Shown piece by piece: positions 63,242-64,000 of a stretch of 64,000 bases of DNA. The notes below the pieces were generated by a model. It ran no database searches, was not told where the DNA came from, and saw only the letters and a list, made by a program, of their open reading frames with translations. Each line of letters begins with the position of its first letter. The first letter of the stretch is position 1. The translations under genes and the position numbers were made by a program. The DNA comes from JAGDZR01 sp049115695 (lineage in GTDB: Bacteria > Bacteroidota > Bacteroidia > Cytophagales > Cyclobacteriaceae), in assembly GCA_049115695.1 (NCBI GenBank), contig JAGDZR010000001.1, positions 310,001 to 374,000 on the forward strand, given 5' to 3'.

Positions 63242-64000
63242 ATGAAATATGCAATAATGCTCCTAACTGCCTTGGTAGCCTGTGGTTCACCAAGTACAGG
63301 TCAAAAAAACAATGATTCTGACCAGAAACCTGAAATTTTATCAGAGTCAAAAGTCTCATTTGATCAGCGCATGGATTGGTGGCGAGATGCAGGATTTGGC
63401 ATGTTCATTCATTGGGGGCCTTATGCGGTTCCGGCAGGTGTTCATAAAGGTGAAAAGATTAACGGTATTGGTGAATGGATAATGGAACGCGGAAAAATTC
63501 CAGTGGCGGAGTATGAGCAATATGCTGCACAGTTTAATCCAACTGATTATGACGCCCGGGAATGGGTTAGAATTGCCAAGGAAGCCGGAATGAAATACAT
63601 TGTAATTACCTCAAAACATCATGATGGTTTTGCGCTTTGGGACTCAAAAGTATCGGACTATGATGTTATGGATTTTGCTCCCATTAAAAGAGATCTTTTG
63701 GCTGAACTCAAACAAGCTTGTGATGAGGCTGGTATCAAGCTGGGGCTTTATCATTCGATTATGGATTGGCATCATCCGGATGCCCAGGCACCTCACTTTC
63801 CGACTTACAACACAAAGGAAAAAATGAATCCAAACTTTCCTCAGTATTATAGTCAGTATCTAAAGCCACAAGTAAAGGAGATCATTGAAAACTATGATCC
63901 TGAAATTTTATGGTTTGATGGGGAGTGGATACCTGAATATACCCATGAGCAAGGAATAGAAATGTACAACTTTATTAGAGACATGAAACCCTCCATTTTG
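63242..64000 (+). CDS. alpha-L-fucosidase, GH29 (truncated by window end)
   Basis: The frame begins at ATG 63242 and is still open at the last base, 253 codons in. The start gives a lipoprotein signal (LLTALVACGS, Cys13), then the GH29 barrel: WWRDAGFGMFIHWGPYAVPA, ITSKHHDGFALWDS, KLGLYHSIMDWHHPD and the nucleophile Asp in EILWFDGEW. It is clearly related to, but distinct from, the GH29 enzyme at 19587, which has FDSWLDE in place of FDGEW. It follows selD by 103 bases and may open a further carbohydrate cluster beyond the window. Confidence 0.93.
   Translation, partial: MKYAIMLLTALVACGSPSTGQKNNDSDQKPEILSESKVSFDQRMDWWRDAGFGMFIHWGPYAVPAGVHKGEKINGIGEWIMERGKIPVAEYEQYAAQFNPTDYDAREWVRIAKEAGMKYIVITSKHHDGFALWDSKVSDYDVMDFAPIKRDLLAELKQACDEAGIKLGLYHSIMDWHHPDAQAPHFPTYNTKEKMNPNFPQYYSQYLKPQVKEIIENYDPEILWFDGEWIPEYTHEQGIEMYNFIRDMKPSIL

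Noticed and set aside
1..64000. CRISPR arrays, tRNA/rRNA genes, insertion sequences, prophage or integrase genes
   Set aside because: No repeat-spacer pattern, cloverleaf, rRNA segment, transposase or integrase motif was found on either strand by eye; a tRNA scan would be the decisive test.

Overview
The window looks like a chromosomal segment of a marine-type member of the Bacteroidota, most likely order Cytophagales (Reichenbachiella/Fulvivirga/Marivirga-like). This is inferred from a moderately AT-rich composition, promoter boxes of the Bacteroidota TAnnTTTG kind, a DUF6952 gene behind a peroxiredoxin, LytS/LytTR two-component genes, a KorA with its gamma domain fused at the N-terminus, and many sulfatases and glycoside hydrolases. 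No rRNA, tRNA, CRISPR array, insertion sequence or phage gene was recognised.

Layout. 1-2040: end of an SMP-30/gluconolactonase gene, a small membrane protein, the remnant of a membrane-protein gene, and an ArsR regulator overlapping a GNAT acetyltransferase, followed by a possible Cys-rich mini-gene. 2061-6839: homocysteine S-methyltransferase, a small membrane-anchored protein, a chemoreceptor and phosphatidylserine decarboxylase. 6922-10189: a sulfatase divergent from a Gfo/Idh/MocA oxidoreductase. 10406-13155: a lipoprotein zincin, then oxyR divergent from a peroxiredoxin-thioredoxin-DUF6952 operon, with a recognisable OxyR-type operator between them. 13164-17521: a lipoprotein, a dienelactone hydrolase-like protein and a VIT/VWA protein. 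17699-31621: a carbohydrate cluster with a second sulfatase (minus strand) and, on the plus strand, GH29, GH127/146, GH43, a tandem CE1-like esterase, a second GH43 and GH3.

31697-44208 is mostly housekeeping: an acyl-CoA dehydrogenase behind three near-identical palindromic boxes, a DUF2141-LytS-LytTR operon, smc, a membrane-anchored acidic protein, a class V aminotransferase and the korAB 2-oxoacid:ferredoxin oxidoreductase. 44396-50285: a CheY-like regulator convergent with, and overlapping, a TPR-PAS-GAF histidine kinase. That kinase is the last gene of a minus-strand operon headed by a B12-type radical SAM protein and a TonB-C-like protein. 50438-60141: HrpB helicase, small membrane and unknown genes, two PLP enzymes, a FecR-like secreted protein and a PAS histidine kinase. 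60421-64000: a CheC-like protein, the mnmH(selU)-selD selenium pair, and the start of another GH29 fucosidase that runs off the window.

How it fits together. The 6.9-31.6 kb enzymes suggest extracellular or periplasmic breakdown of a sulfated, fucose-, arabinose- and/or xylose-containing, probably acylated, polysaccharide. No SusC/SusD pair, hybrid two-component sensor or sulfatase-maturing enzyme is visible here. oxyR and the prx operon form a self-contained peroxide response. MnmH and SelD together make 2-selenouridine in tRNA. Several sensory genes are scattered rather than gathered in one chemotaxis locus. Reading was by eye; names rest on motifs and family resemblance, not on searches.
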